A stretch of DNA of 64,000 nucleotides from Oscillospiraceae bacterium (GCA_022799035.1 JAAWNQ010000003.1:54506-118505), one strand, 5' to 3'; shown: positions 19,101 to 27,620, numbered from the stretch's first letter. Notes: generated by a model from the sequence alone, not told the origin. Numbers and translations: made by a program.

Positions 19101-20878
19101 TGTCCATCCTCCATCATGGTTTCTCTCCGTCTGGTGCGCAGGGCCAGCAGGGCGTCGTCCCCCTTGGACTCCTGTCGCTGCTGATTCTCCGTCCGGATCG
19201 TTTTTATGTAGTCCGCCATGGCCTGTCCTGCCTGGGCCATGGATTCCGGCTGACTGGTGGCCTCCACCAGATGACTCATCTCCTCGGAGGTAAACTCCCC
19301 CGCCAGGGCGGGAAGCTGAACGCTCAGATCCCGCTCATGCCTGTCCCGCAGGAGGAGAAATGCCTTGCCCAGCAAGGGGGAGGAGAATTGCTCCGGCTCC
19401 ACCCCCGCCAGGGAGAACAGTGCCGGATCCATCAGCACCAGCCGCAGGATCCCCTCCTCCGCCAGCCCCGAGCGGATGTTGTCGTACCGAAGCTGACGGG
19501 CCTTGGGCTGTCGGGAGACCGTTGGGGTCAGATCCCGCCGCTCCTCCTTCCGCCGGGCCTGCCGGACCTGTCCCTTCCTCCATCGCTCCACCTCCTGGGC
19601 GAAGGCAGCCCCTGAGATCCCCGCCGCCTGAGCGGCCTTGTTGCCATAGATCTCCCGCTCGATGGGGCTTTGAAGTCGTCCTACCGTCTCCACCGCCGAG
19701 CGGAGAAAGGCCATCCGTCCATCGTCGGTGGACAGGTCGGCCCGTTGGAGAAGGGTATCTATCTTGTAATCGTTCTGCCCCGCCGAGCCGTTGAGGCACC
19801 GCTCGAAAGCGTCGGGGCCGAATTTCTTCACAAAGTCGTCCGGGTCCTGCTTCATAGGCTTTCCATCGGGGCCCGGGGCGTTGGGAAGCTGGAGGACCCG
19901 CACCGCCAGATCCGCGTTTTTCAGGATCCCCAGCACCCGGTCGGTGGATTTTTTCCCCGCCTCATCGTTGTCGTAGCACACCACCAGTTCCTTGGTATAC
20001 CGGGACAGGATCCTGGCATGGTCGGCGGTGAGGGCAGTACCCATGGTTGCTACCACGTTGTCAAACCCCGCCTGGTGGAGGGTGATCACGTCAATGTTGC
20101 CTTCCACCAGGATCAGGTTGGGCCGTTTGGTGGCCTTGGCCAGGTTAAGGGCGTAGATAAGCTGGCTTTTCTTGAAGCACACCGTATCGGGGCTGTTCAG
20201 GTACTTGGCCCCCTCCAGCCCCGGCAGCAGACGGCTGGTGAACCCCACCACGTCTCCCCGCACGTCGATGACGGGGAGCATGAGCCGGGAGCGGAACTTG
20301 TCGTACACTCCCCCGTTCTTCCCCGCCACGGAAAGGCCCGCGTCAATGAGCTCCATTTTGCTGAATCCCTTGGCGGTGAGCGCCTTTGTCAGGACATCCC
20401 ACTCCCCCGGCGCCGCCCCCAGGCCAAACCGGGTGGCAAACTTGGGGCCGATCTGCCGCTGGACCAGGTAATCCCTCACCGCGCCCCCGCCGGGAGACCC
20501 CAAAAAGTTATAATAAAACCGGGCGGCCTCCTTGTTGGCCTCCTGGGCCCGGCGGTATTTCTTCCGAGCCTGATCGCTGCCTCCGGTTTCCGGGACCTCC
20601 ATCCCCGCCCGCTTTGCCAGATGGCGGATGGCGTCGGGATAAGAGAGGCGCTCCATCTCCATGATGAAGTTGATGGCTCCGCCCCCCTTGCCGCAGCCAA
20701 AGCACTTGTATATCTGCCTGTCCCGGTTTACCGAGAAGGAGGGCGTTTTCTCCGTGTGGAAGGGACACAGTCCCCACATGTTGGCTCCCTTGGGGGTCAG
20801 ATGGACATACTCGCCCACCACGTCGGCAATATCGCTCCGGGCCACCAGCTCGTCAATAAATTGTTCCGGGATCGCCAC
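19097..20878 (-). CDS. dnaG: DNA primase DnaG
   Basis: This 593-residue protein lays RNA primers at the replication fork. The N-terminal CHC2 zinc finger uses C38, H41, C59 and C62 ([25 protein letters not shown]). The RNA polymerase core and TOPRIM domain follow, with [20 protein letters not shown] and [16 protein letters not shown] giving the acidic metal-binding residues. A C-terminal helical region should bind the replicative helicase. dnaG leads rpoD, the conserved order of the macromolecular synthesis operon, but no rpsU is seen upstream. Confidence 0.97.
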   Translation of the reverse strand: MAIPEQFIDELVARSDIADVVGEYVHLTPKGANMWGLCPFHTEKTPSFSVNRDRQIYKCFGCGKGGGAINFIMEMERLSYPDAIRHLAKRAGMEVPETGGSDQARKKYRRAQEANKEAARFYYNFLGSPGGGAVRDYLVQRQIGPKFATRFGLGAAPGEWDVLTKALTAKGFSKMELIDAGLSVAGKNGGVYDKFRSRLMLPVIDVRGDVVGFTSRLLPGLEGAKYLNSPDTVCFKKSQLIYALNLAKATKRPNLILVEGNIDVITLHQAGFDNVVATMGTALTADHARILSRYTKELVVCYDNDEAGKKSTDRVLGILKNADLAVRVLQLPNAPGPDGKPMKQDPDDFVKKFGPDAFERCLNGSAGQNDYKIDTLLQRADLSTDDGRMAFLRSAVETVGRLQSPIEREIYGNKAAQAAGISGAAFAQEVERWRKGQVRQARRKEERRDLTPTVSRQPKARQLRYDNIRSGLAEEGILRLVLMDPALFSLAGVEPEQFSSPLLGKAFLLLRDRHERDLSVQLPALAGEFTSEEMSHLVEATSQPESMAQAGQAMADYIKTIRTENQQRQESKGDDALLALRTRRRETMMEDGQ

Positions 20879-21037
20879 CGCCGTCCCCCCTCTCCTGGAT
20901 GATTTCCAAAATGTGACAAAGCTATACGGGGAAAGGAAAAATGAAAAGGGAAAAAGGAAAAAGCTGTCACTCCCTTTTCCTCTCTCTTCTCCATCAAAGG
21001 GTACCGCCCTATTCCCCCGTCGTGCTTCCTTTTTCCC

Positions 21038-22042
21038 TTACATGACCGTCCAGGCCTTGGGGATAAACAGCTCCTGATACCGCTCCACCGCGTAGGCGTC
21101 GGTCATGCCGGCGATGTAATCGCACACCGCCCGCTCCTTCCCCTCGGTCTCCCGGATATCCCGGAACTCCTCGGGCAGCTCCTCCAGATGGTGGAGGTAG
21201 TAGTCAAAAAGCTGGCGGATCATCTCCTGGGCCTTCCCCTCCTCCCCCTTAGCCATGGGATTGAGGTAGACCGACCGGAACATGAACTCCCGCAGAAGGG
21301 CCATAGCCGCCTTCTTCTCCGGAGATTGGAGGATATCATCCCTCCCCCGGCTGGTCTCAATAATGTCGATGATCAGGGTGTTGAGCCGCTGGGAGTGGGT
21401 CACCCCCAGCACCTGTCCCACCTCGGCGGGAATATCCAGGGGATAGATGATCCCTCCCCGCAGGGCGTCGTCAATGTCGGCGGAGAGGTAGGCGATCTTG
21501 TCGGCGATCCGGACCACCCGGCCCTCCAGGGTCTCGGCCTGTTCCCCTCCGGTGTGGCACTGGATGCCCCGGCGGACCTCGTAGGTCAGGTTCAACCCCT
21601 CCCCCTCGTTCTCCAGCCGGTCCACCACCCGCAGGGACTGCTCCGCGTGAAGGAACCCTCCCGGCATGATCTCAGCCAAAAGCCGCTCCCCGGCATGACC
21701 GAAGGGGGTATGGCCCAGGTCGTGACCGAGGGCGGCGGCCTCTGCCAGATCCTCGTTGAGCCCCAGGCCCCGGGCGATGGTCCGGGCCACCCGGGCCACC
21801 TCCAGGGTATGGGTCATCCGGGTGCGGTAATGGTCCCCCTGGGGCTGGAGAAAGACCTGGGTCTTGTGCTTGAGCCGCCGGAAGGCCTTACAGTGAACGA
21901 TCCGGTCCATGTCCCGCTGGAAGCAGGTCCGCACCGTACAGGGCTCCTCCTCCCGCTCCCTGCCCCTGGACTGGGAGGACAGGCAGGCCAAAGGGGAAAG
22001 GTCCTTCCTCTCCCGTAGCTCCAGCTCTTCTCGAATAGTCAT
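21038..22042 (-). CDS. dGTPase-like HD-domain deoxynucleotide triphosphohydrolase
   Basis: This 334-residue protein belongs to the deoxyguanosinetriphosphate triphosphohydrolase-like (Dgt type 2) family. CKAFRRLKHKTQVF, RTRMTHTLEVARVARTIARG and EAAALGHDLGHTPFGHAGE carry the H...HD...D metal ligands of the HD superfamily. These enzymes hydrolyse dNTPs to deoxynucleoside and tripolyphosphate and so tune nucleotide pools. The ribosome site GGGAGGGG lies just before ATG 22042. It sits directly upstream of dnaG on the same strand, with a 160-bp low-complexity gap between. Substrate preference cannot be predicted. Confidence 0.9.
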   Translation of the reverse strand: MTIREELELRERKDLSPLACLSSQSRGREREEEPCTVRTCFQRDMDRIVHCKAFRRLKHKTQVFLQPQGDHYRTRMTHTLEVARVARTIARGLGLNEDLAEAAALGHDLGHTPFGHAGERLLAEIMPGGFLHAEQSLRVVDRLENEGEGLNLTYEVRRGIQCHTGGEQAETLEGRVVRIADKIAYLSADIDDALRGGIIYPLDIPAEVGQVLGVTHSQRLNTLIIDIIETSRGRDDILQSPEKKAAMALLREFMFRSVYLNPMAKGEEGKAQEMIRQLFDYYLHHLEELPEEFRDIRETEGKERAVCDYIAGMTDAYAVERYQELFIPKAWTVM

Positions 22043-22141
22043 ACCGACCCCTCCCTTTTCCGGTGATTTTCCTTCTATCTTGTCTTATACGCCCTAAAGG
22101 GCAAGAATCCTCTTTTTTTGAGAAAAAATTTTTTGGAAAGT

Positions 22142-22771
22142 TCAGCCCCTGGGCACAGCCTTCCACTGGATCCCCGTGACCCGGGGGGCCATCCCCCCGG
22201 CGGAAAGCTCCCCCAGCCGCTGTGCGAACTCCCCCTCCGCTCCTTGGGGCAGAAGGGCCCGGAAGGTAATGTCCGAGGCAAAGATATGCTCCCCCTCGAT
22301 CCCTCCCAGGAGAACCAGCTCCAGCTTCACCCGTTCAAAAAGAGGATAGGGACACCGGCACTCCACCACCGACCAGGGCCGCACCACCGACACTCCGGCG
22401 GTGTCCAGGGCCTCCTTGGCGGAGCGGCCGTAGGCCCGGGTGAGTCCCCCGGCCCCCAGCAGGATGCCGCCGAAGTACCGGGTCACCACACAGCAGACGT
22501 TCTCGATGTTCTCCTTCTGGAACACCCCCAGCATGGGCTGGCCTGCCGTCCCCTGGGGCTCCCCGTCGTCGGAGTAGCGCACCACACCCCCCTGGCGGAG
22601 GATATAGCACCAGCAGTTGTGCCGGGCGTCGTGATACCGCTTTTTCATAGCCTCGATACAGCCCCGGGCCTCCTCCTCGGTGGTCACGGGCCACACGTGG
22701 CCAATGAACCGGGACCGCTTCTCGGTAAACTCGGTCTCCGAGGGGGCGGTAGGAATATAGTATTCGCTCAT
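22142..22771 (-). CDS. YigZ/IMPACT family protein
   Basis: This 209-residue protein has the UPF0029/IMPACT N-terminal domain (EKRSRFIGHVWPV, HNCWCYIL, YSDDGEPQGTAGQPML, VTRYFGGILLGAGGLTRAYG) and a shorter C-terminal RNA-binding-like domain. E. coli YigZ and yeast Yih1 are relatives. The eukaryotic members regulate Gcn2 kinase, but the bacterial role is unclear. Length and motifs are normal for the family. Confidence 0.92.
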   Translation of the reverse strand: MSEYYIPTAPSETEFTEKRSRFIGHVWPVTTEEEARGCIEAMKKRYHDARHNCWCYILRQGGVVRYSDDGEPQGTAGQPMLGVFQKENIENVCCVVTRYFGGILLGAGGLTRAYGRSAKEALDTAGVSVVRPWSVVECRCPYPLFERVKLELVLLGGIEGEHIFASDITFRALLPQGAEGEFAQRLGELSAGGMAPRVTGIQWKAVPRG

Positions 22772-22793
22772 CCGGACACCTTCTCCCTGTATC

Positions 22794-23486
22794 TCAGTTG
22801 GGCCACATCCCGCCGTGGTAACAGATATATCTGCGGCAGGCCATGTCCCTCAACTTTTTCAAGCTCTCCTCCGCCCGGGGCCGATCCAGACAGAACTGCG
22901 GATTGGCCACCACCAGCTCTCCCCCCTCCGCCACGGCGGCATCCCCACAGATAAGGGTATCCTCCCCTGACAGATACACGGAGATGTGTCCCGGGGTATG
23001 TCCCGGCGTCGCCATGATCCGGCCCCCACCTCCCCAGGGAAAGAAATCTCCATCCTGAAGGGTTTGATCCACCTTTACCGGACACACCGCCCGAATACGG
23101 GCGCAGAACGCTTCCCCAAACGCCTTTTGCTCCTGAGGCAAATACTCTTGCAGCTCCTCTGCCTGACACAGCCGCAGGGATTTTCGGGTTCCGTCAATAT
23201 AGGGCTTCTCCTCCCTGCCGCAAAGCACCTGCACATGGGGGTACTTTGCTACCCACTGCGCGGCGGAGCCCATATGGTCGTCGTCCTGATGAGTAAGCAG
23301 GATCTTGGTAATGGTCTCTGGTTTGATCCCCTGCTCCTTCATGGCGTTTTCCAGCAACTCCACAAAGCCAGGGTATCCGCAATCCACCAGCACCCGCTCC
23401 CCCTCGCTCATCAGCACCACAGGGAAAAGCCTCTGCGTCTGCCCTTCATAGGAGAAGGTGAGATTCAATATTTTATAGCCTTCCAC
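22794..23486 (-). CDS. MBL-fold metallo-hydrolase
   Basis: This protein of about 230 residues has the metallo-beta-lactamase fold. KILLTHQDDDHMGSA corresponds to the HxHxDH zinc motif but reads H-Q-D-D-D-H, so the second ligand position is changed. ATPGHTPGHISVYL and LICGDAAV supply later ligands, and the last histidine lies in YICYHGGMW. I chose GTG 23486 because GGGAGG lies about 7 nt upstream. It overlaps the preceding acetyltransferase gene by 22 bp, so the two are coupled. The substrate is unknown; glyoxalase II-like or lactonase-like thioesters and esters are common. Confidence 0.87.
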   Translation of the reverse strand: MEGYKILNLTFSYEGQTQRLFPVVLMSEGERVLVDCGYPGFVELLENAMKEQGIKPETITKILLTHQDDDHMGSAAQWVAKYPHVQVLCGREEKPYIDGTRKSLRLCQAEELQEYLPQEQKAFGEAFCARIRAVCPVKVDQTLQDGDFFPWGGGGRIMATPGHTPGHISVYLSGEDTLICGDAAVAEGGELVVANPQFCLDRPRAEESLKKLRDMACRRYICYHGGMWPN

Positions 23487-24001
23487 TCTTCTTCCTCCCA
23501 AGCGTAAAAGCAGATCTGCCGCCGCTCCCCCACAAGAGGCTCATCCTCCTCCCGGGTAAACCGGTAGCGAAAGCCGCACTTTTCGATCACCCGGCGGGAT
23601 TTTTGGTTTTGATCCCAGTGATTGCACCAGATGGAGCAAAGGCCCAGCTCCTCAAAGCCATACCGCAGCAGCTCCTCCACCGCCTCGGGCATGAGTCCCC
23701 GGCCCCAGTATTCCGGGCTCAGGGCATAGCCGATCTCATCGTCGGGGCCGGGGAGCAGGGTCTGGTGCCGCCCCACGAACCCCGCCGAGCCAATGACCTT
23801 CCCCGAGGGCTTGTCCACCACGGCGAAGGTGTTGGGGGCGGAGAACACGGTGGCGATGATCTCCCGGCTCTCCTCCACGCTTTGATGGGGCGGCCACCCG
23901 GCGGGCAAGCCCACCCGGGGATCCTTGGCGTATTCATACAGGTCGGCGGCGTCCGCCTCCTGAAAGGGCCGTAAAATCAACCGTTCCGTTTCTAAAGTCA
24001 T
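23465..24001 (-). CDS. GNAT-family N-acetyltransferase (RimJ/RimL type)
   Basis: This 178-residue protein starts at ATG 24001 (TLETERLILRPFQEADAADL). The RimJ/RimL-type GNAT pattern follows: a VVDKPSGKVIGSAGF strand, then EIGYALSPEYWGRGLMPEAV, the acetyl-CoA-binding stretch (here with GRGLM), and the C-terminal VIEKCGFRYRF. It should acetylate an N-terminal amine or a small molecule with acetyl-CoA. Its end overlaps the MBL hydrolase start. The target is unknown. Confidence 0.9.
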   Translation of the reverse strand: MTLETERLILRPFQEADAADLYEYAKDPRVGLPAGWPPHQSVEESREIIATVFSAPNTFAVVDKPSGKVIGSAGFVGRHQTLLPGPDDEIGYALSPEYWGRGLMPEAVEELLRYGFEELGLCSIWCNHWDQNQKSRRVIEKCGFRYRFTREEDEPLVGERRQICFYAWEEEEWKAIKY

Positions 24002-24280
24002 ATGAAATCCGCCTTTCTGTTTGGTTGAGGGTGACAGCAAAACTTCAACTGCGTGATTACGAAAGACCATTCTTTGTCGGGCCAAAGAATGGCCTCTCGC
24101 GCTCTCCAAGAAAGCCCTGAAAGGGCTTCGATCAATGGTTCTCAAGTTGGCTCCTGCGTCTTTACGCCCCCATGGTCCCCCTTGCCCCGCGCCCGCGCGT
24201 ACGTGGGGGAGGCATTGACAGCGTGTTCGTTGGAATCACGCCGCCTCCATCCTATCCAGTTTGAGCCTGGTCCCTCTCAG

Positions 24281-24308
24281 GCGGGCGGGTCAGTGACCCG
24301 CCCCTACA
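24281..24308. repeat. GC-rich palindromic repeat, copy 1
   Basis: Near-perfect palindrome GGGCGGGTCA / TGACCCGCCC around a single base, followed by CTACA. It belongs to the same family as the copies below. Confidence 0.75.
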
Positions 24309-24347
24309 GGACCGTACCGTTTTATGGAGGGTGATCCCATACCTGGC

Positions 24348-24376
24348 GGCGGGGGCAAGCCCCCGCCCTACAGGGG
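24348..24376. repeat. GC-rich palindromic repeat, copy 2
   Basis: GGCGGGGGC-AA-GCCCCCGCC, then CTACAGGGG. The arms differ from copy 1 but the layout and tail match. Confidence 0.7.
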
Positions 24377-24474
24377 TAGATACCATACCTGGTGGCGCGC
24401 CGAGGTCGTCGCGCCCCACCCTATCCCACCCCCATCCACAAAAAAAGGGATGTGTCCATGTATGACGGATCTTC

Positions 24475-24500
24475 TGTAGGGGCGGGTTCCAAACCCGCCC
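24475..24500. repeat. GC-rich palindromic repeat, copy 3 (inverted)
   Basis: TGTA followed by GGGCGGGTT / AACCCGCCC around a 3-nt loop. The TGTAGGGG tail is on the left, so this copy is inverted relative to copy 1. Confidence 0.75.
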
Positions 24501-24518
24501 GCCCTTGCCCCGTGCCCT

Positions 24519-24543
24519 TGTAGGGGCGCATATTATGCGCCCG
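24519..24543. repeat. GC-rich palindromic repeat, copy 4 (inverted)
   Basis: TGTAGGGGCGCATA / TATGCGCCC with a single-base loop. The TGTAGGGG tail is shared with copy 3. Confidence 0.7.
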
Positions 24544-24879
24544 CTCTCTACCAGCTACCACCCACCCAGGCGGCGTGAATTCCAACGAAAGGCCCAAAGG
24601 TCACACTGCTTGTCAGCGGCAGCGGCGCAAGAGGGACGGCGGGTCATTTTGAGGAAGCCGCCGGTCAATAGTGGGCGTAACTATAGAGTTTTCATTCAAG
24701 GAATAACCATGCAGGGTTGGTGCTCTTTATGGTTGCATCGTAACTCGTGGTTCGTTTCACAGGTTTATGCCCTTAAAAGTTCGGAGTCCAGAACCGCTTT
24801 CTAAGCGGTTTTGGCCCAGCCGGGAGGCAAAACAACCTTTCCGCCGAAAGGTAATTCAAATCAGTAAAGTATTTCTGCC

Positions 24880-24906
24880 GGGCGGGTGAGGGCACCCGCC
24901 CCTACG
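24880..24906. repeat. GC-rich palindromic repeat, copy 5
   Basis: GGGCGGGTG / CACCCGCCC with loop AGGG, then CTAC. It runs directly into the 3' end of the XRE gene (stop at 24902). Confidence 0.72.
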
Positions 24907-25108
24907 GGGTGTCCGTGCGGCCTACCAGATAGTCGATGGTCACGCCGTAAAAGTCCGCCATGCGCCAGAGGACAGAGGCGTTGGGTTCCCTCTCTCCATG
25001 CTCGTAACGACAATAGGCGCTCATGGAAATACCCAGCTTCTTTGCCGCTTCCTCCTGCTTTAATCCCTTTTTCAAACGTAGCATTTTCATTCTTTCCGCT
25101 AATTTCAT
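24902..25108 (-). CDS. XRE-family (Cro/CI) helix-turn-helix regulator, module A
   Basis: This 68-residue protein is essentially a single HTH domain: MKMLRLKKGLKQEEAAKKLG, then ISMSAYCRYEHGEREPN and WRMADFYGVTIDYLVGRTD. Such small Cro/CI-type proteins bind palindromic operators as dimers. The gene is divergent from the 87-residue gene at 25184, and two palindromes lie in the shared control region, so it most likely represses one or both genes. The same layout recurs at 42.8-43.4 kb. Its last codons overlap a GC-rich repeat. Confidence 0.9.
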   Translation of the reverse strand: MKLAERMKMLRLKKGLKQEEAAKKLGISMSAYCRYEHGEREPNASVLWRMADFYGVTIDYLVGRTDTP

Positions 25109-25120
25109 TCTATTTCCCCC

Positions 25121-25149
25121 TCGACAATTCCGTTTGGAATAATTATAAT
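25121..25149 (+). promoter_or_regulatory. Promoter for the 87-residue gene, module A
   Basis: TCGACA (25121-25126), 17 bp, TATAAT (25144-25149). The spacer is filled by operator 1. Confidence 0.75.
25127..25140. promoter_or_regulatory. Operator 1, module A
   Basis: Perfect palindrome ATTCC-GTTT-GGAAT inside the promoter spacer. A bound XRE dimer would block RNA polymerase. Confidence 0.75.
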
Positions 25150-25155
25150 AAAATT

Positions 25156-25169
25156 ATTCCATTCGGAGT
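25156..25169. promoter_or_regulatory. Operator 2, module A
   Basis: ATTCC-ATTC-GGAGT, one mismatch from operator 1 symmetry, 29 bp centre to centre from it and just after the -10. Confidence 0.7.
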
Positions 25170-25183
25170 AATGAGGTGATTTT

Positions 25184-25447
25184 ATGAAAGACCCAGCATC
25201 CATCCTGTTCTCCCACGTCATGGAAGAGGACATCTACATGGAATACATAGACAACCCCGCCGCATTTCGCGCCAAACGAAAAGCAAATTCTGCCGTCTAT
25301 GACCGTCTTTGCGTCCTGCTGGACGCTCCCGCCAAAAAGGAGCTGGATGCGCTTTTGGACGAGAAACTCTACATTGATTCCATTTACCAGGAGGCCGCCT
25401 TCACCGCCGGGCTGGCCCTGGGACTCCAGCTTCTGCGGCTGCTTTAA
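25184..25447 (+). CDS. Small helical protein paired with XRE regulator, module A (DUF6809-like)
   Basis: This 87-residue protein is acidic and helical, with no signal peptide or membrane segment. The N-terminal YMEYIDNPAAFRAKRKANSA and middle LLDAPAKKELDALLDE are followed by a C-terminal EAAFTAGLALGLQLLRLL. The pattern of a short helical body ending in an aromatic-xGxxxG-x-leucine helix recalls the DUF6809 family of Clostridia, but this assignment is tentative. It is divergent from an XRE gene and converges on hflX with a 4-bp overlap. A similarly sized protein in an equal setting lies at 43103-43381. Function unknown. Confidence 0.75.
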   Translation: MKDPASILFSHVMEEDIYMEYIDNPAAFRAKRKANSAVYDRLCVLLDAPAKKELDALLDEKLYIDSIYQEAAFTAGLALGLQLLRLL

Positions 25448-26739
25448 TCCTCCCAAAATTCCTTCTCCGGCTTCCAGCCTTCGGTAACGTACTCCCTCAC
25501 TCTACCCAAGGCCTTTGGGGGACAGAGGGCCTCCACCTCAATGGTCTCGCCGTACTCTACCTTCTCCACCTTGGCCTCCCGGTAGAGCATGTCCACCAGC
25601 CCCCCCTGGTCGTAGGGGATGGCCAGCTTCACCCGCACCGTGCCCTTGTCCAGCCTCCGGCGCAGCTTGTCCAGCAGCAGGTCTACCCCCTCCCCCGTCC
25701 TGGCGGAGAGGGTCACGATATCCTCCCCATGGGGCAGGATATCTCCCTCTAAAAGGTCGCATTTGTTAAACACGTCGATCCGGGGGGTGCCGTCGGCCTT
25801 CAGCTCGGTGATGAGCTGCTCCACCACCTCCGTCTGCTCCCGCCACAGAGGGTCGGAGGCGTCGATGACGTGAAGAAGCAGATCGGCGTACTCCAGCTCC
25901 TCCAAGGTCGCCTTGAAGGCCTCCACCAGATGGTGGGGCAGCTTGGAGATAAAGCCCACCGTGTCCGAGATGAGCACTGTGCAGGTGTCGCTGAGCTCCA
26001 GAGTGCGGGTGGTGGTGTCCAGGGTGTCAAAGAGGCGGTTGTTGGCCGGGATCCCCGCCCCCGTCAGGTGGTTGAGGAGGGTGGACTTCCCCGCGTTGGT
26101 GTAGCCCACGATGGCCACCACCGGGATCTCGTTCTTCTCCCTTCTCTGCCGCTGGGTAGCCCGGATCCGCCGAACCTCCCGCAGCTCCTCTTCCAGCTTG
26201 GTGATCTTCTTGCGGATGATCCGCCGGTCGGTCTCCAGCTGGGTCTCGCCGGGGCCCCGGGTGCCGATGGCTCCCTCCTGCCGCTCCAGGTGGCTCCACA
26301 TACTGGTGAGCCGGGGCAGCAGATACTTGTACTGGGCCAGCTCCACCTGGAGCCGGCCCTCACTGGTCCTGGCCCGCTGGGCAAAAATGTCCAGAATGAG
26401 GGCCGACCGATCCAGCACCTGGATTCCCAACGTCTCGGTAAGCACCCGCTGCTGGGAAGGGCTGAGGTCGTTATCAAAGACCGCCAGGTCGGCCCCGGCA
26501 GCCTCACAGAGCTGCTTCAGCTCCTCCACCTTCCCCTCCCCCAGAAAGGTGCGGGGGTCGGGGGTATTCTTATTTTGAAGGAGAGTGCCCACGCACTCCC
26601 CCCCGGCGGTCTCCAGCAGAGCCTCCAGCTCGGCCAGGGACTCCTCGCTGGCGTTCTGCTCCCTCCCCAAGGCTGAGGAGTTGAGTCCCGCCAGCACCGC
26701 CCGGTTGATCTTGCTCTCGTCAAAGGTTTTCTCGAACAT
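25444..26739 (-). CDS. hflX: Ribosome-associated GTPase HflX
   Basis: This 431-residue GTPase has the HflX N-terminal domain (about 1-185, with DPRTFLGEGKVEEL and RQEGAIGTRGPGETQLETDR). The G domain holds G1 VGYTNAGKSTLLNH, G3 DTVGFISKLPHHLVEAF and G4 NKCDLL. HflX splits stalled or heat-damaged 70S ribosomes. ATG 26739 follows GGAGGT. The flavin reductase gene ends just upstream, so the two may share a transcript. Confidence 0.96.
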   Translation of the reverse strand: MFEKTFDESKINRAVLAGLNSSALGREQNASEESLAELEALLETAGGECVGTLLQNKNTPDPRTFLGEGKVEELKQLCEAAGADLAVFDNDLSPSQQRVLTETLGIQVLDRSALILDIFAQRARTSEGRLQVELAQYKYLLPRLTSMWSHLERQEGAIGTRGPGETQLETDRRIIRKKITKLEEELREVRRIRATQRQRREKNEIPVVAIVGYTNAGKSTLLNHLTGAGIPANNRLFDTLDTTTRTLELSDTCTVLISDTVGFISKLPHHLVEAFKATLEELEYADLLLHVIDASDPLWREQTEVVEQLITELKADGTPRIDVFNKCDLLEGDILPHGEDIVTLSARTGEGVDLLLDKLRRRLDKGTVRVKLAIPYDQGGLVDMLYREAKVEKVEYGETIEVEALCPPKALGRVREYVTEGWKPEKEFWED

Positions 26740-26760
26740 AGTACCTCCATGGAACCTATT

Positions 26761-27258
26761 TTACTTCTCCAGAACCGCCAGGATCTCCCCCACATACATG
26801 CGGTGATAGTCCTTCCCGGGATAGTTCTTTTCCTCCACAGTGGGATCCACAAAGCACTCCCCCGCCATATCCTGCTCATAGACCTTCCGGCAGATGAAGG
26901 TGAGCTCCCCCTCGGCAAAATAGGGGGCCCTCTCATCCCTCCGCACCGTCAAGCCGCATTCCTTTACCTTGTCCACATCCCTGCCGCTCTTCGCCCCGCA
27001 GAAGGCCGCGACCTCATGCATCTCCTCGGGCAAAAAGGTCAAGGAGAAATACTGTTCCGCATCCATCAGGGACTTGGTATACCGCTGGGGCCGGACGTAA
27101 ACGGTGACCACCGGCAGGTTCCACAGCCTCCCGATTCCGCCCCAGCTCACGGTCATAGGGTTGCACCCCTCCCCGTCGGCGGCGGTGAGCAGGGCCCAGC
27201 GGTTCTCCAGCAGCTCCGTCATATTGACGTTCAGGTCTTTGATCTCCAATCTTCTCAT
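26761..27258 (-). CDS. Flavin reductase-like domain protein
   Basis: This 165-residue protein has the FMN-binding split-barrel of flavin reductases: RWALLTAADGEGCNPMTVSW (FMN contact), YVRPQRYTKSLMD, and YFSLTFLPEEM. Family members reduce or bind FMN with NAD(P)H or serve in anaerobic electron transfer. The ribosome site GGGAGG lies 9 nt before ATG 27258. The partner is not evident from the neighbours (hflX downstream, rpmE upstream behind a terminator). Confidence 0.87.
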   Translation of the reverse strand: MRRLEIKDLNVNMTELLENRWALLTAADGEGCNPMTVSWGGIGRLWNLPVVTVYVRPQRYTKSLMDAEQYFSLTFLPEEMHEVAAFCGAKSGRDVDKVKECGLTVRRDERAPYFAEGELTFICRKVYEQDMAGECFVDPTVEEKNYPGKDYHRMYVGEILAVLEK

Positions 27259-27287
27259 GATAGATCGCCTCCCGTCCTATGATACGC

Positions 27288-27320
27288 AAAAAGGGCCCGT
27301 ACCGATACCGGCACGGGCCC
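27288..27320 (-). terminator. rpmE terminator
   Basis: On the minus strand GGGCCCGT pairs with ACGGGCCC around a 12-nt apex and TTTTT follows at once. Confidence 0.85.
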
Positions 27321-27346
27321 ATATTTTGTTTTTCCCACCAGCACGA

Positions 27347-27550
27347 TCACTTGTCGAAGCCAAACTTCTTGTTGAAGCGGCTGACCCGTCCGCCGGTGTC
27401 CACCATCTTCTGCTTGCCGGTGAAGAAGGGGTGACACTTGGAGCAGACTTCCACGCGGATATTCTCCTTGGTGGAGCCAGTCTCGATCACATTACCGCAA
27501 GCGCAGGTAATGGTCGTGTGCTTGTAGTCGGGATGAATTCCTTCCTTCAT
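27347..27550 (-). CDS. rpmE: 50S ribosomal protein L31, zinc-binding form
   Basis: This 67-residue ribosomal protein starts at ATG 27550 with AGAGGTG upstream; an extension to 27601 would add non-family residues. [19 protein letters not shown] and [15 protein letters not shown] give the four-cysteine zinc site (C-x-C and C-x-x-C) of the C+ type, used when zinc is plentiful. It has its own promoter and terminator. Confidence 0.97.
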   Translation of the reverse strand: MKEGIHPDYKHTTITCACGNVIETGSTKENIRVEVCSKCHPFFTGKQKMVDTGGRVSRFNKKFGFDK

Positions 27551-27620
27551 GATGTTCACCTCTTTCTCGTTCCGGGCTGAAGCGGCGCAGCAAACCTCCA
27601 CGCCTGATAAACGCTATGAT

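Larger units (their letters stand above)
24002..24901. other. 900-bp non-coding region with many hairpins
   Basis: No credible gene lies here. The left part holds CCATTCTTTG / CAAAGAATGG (24069-24094) and other short stems. The middle (24280-24545) carries a family of GC-rich palindromes with GTAGGGG-type tails. The right part (about 24570-24870) has three separate hairpins: CGGCGG/CCGCCG (24637-24663), AACCGCTT/AAGCGGTT followed by TT (24793-24813), and ACCTTTC/GAAAGGT (24835-24852). These features suggest repeats and possibly a structured RNA. Confidence 0.7.

Noticed and set aside
17730..20878. Classic rpsU-dnaG-rpoD operon
   Set aside because: dnaG and rpoD are coupled, but the gene upstream of dnaG is a dGTPase-like HD protein and no rpsU is present.
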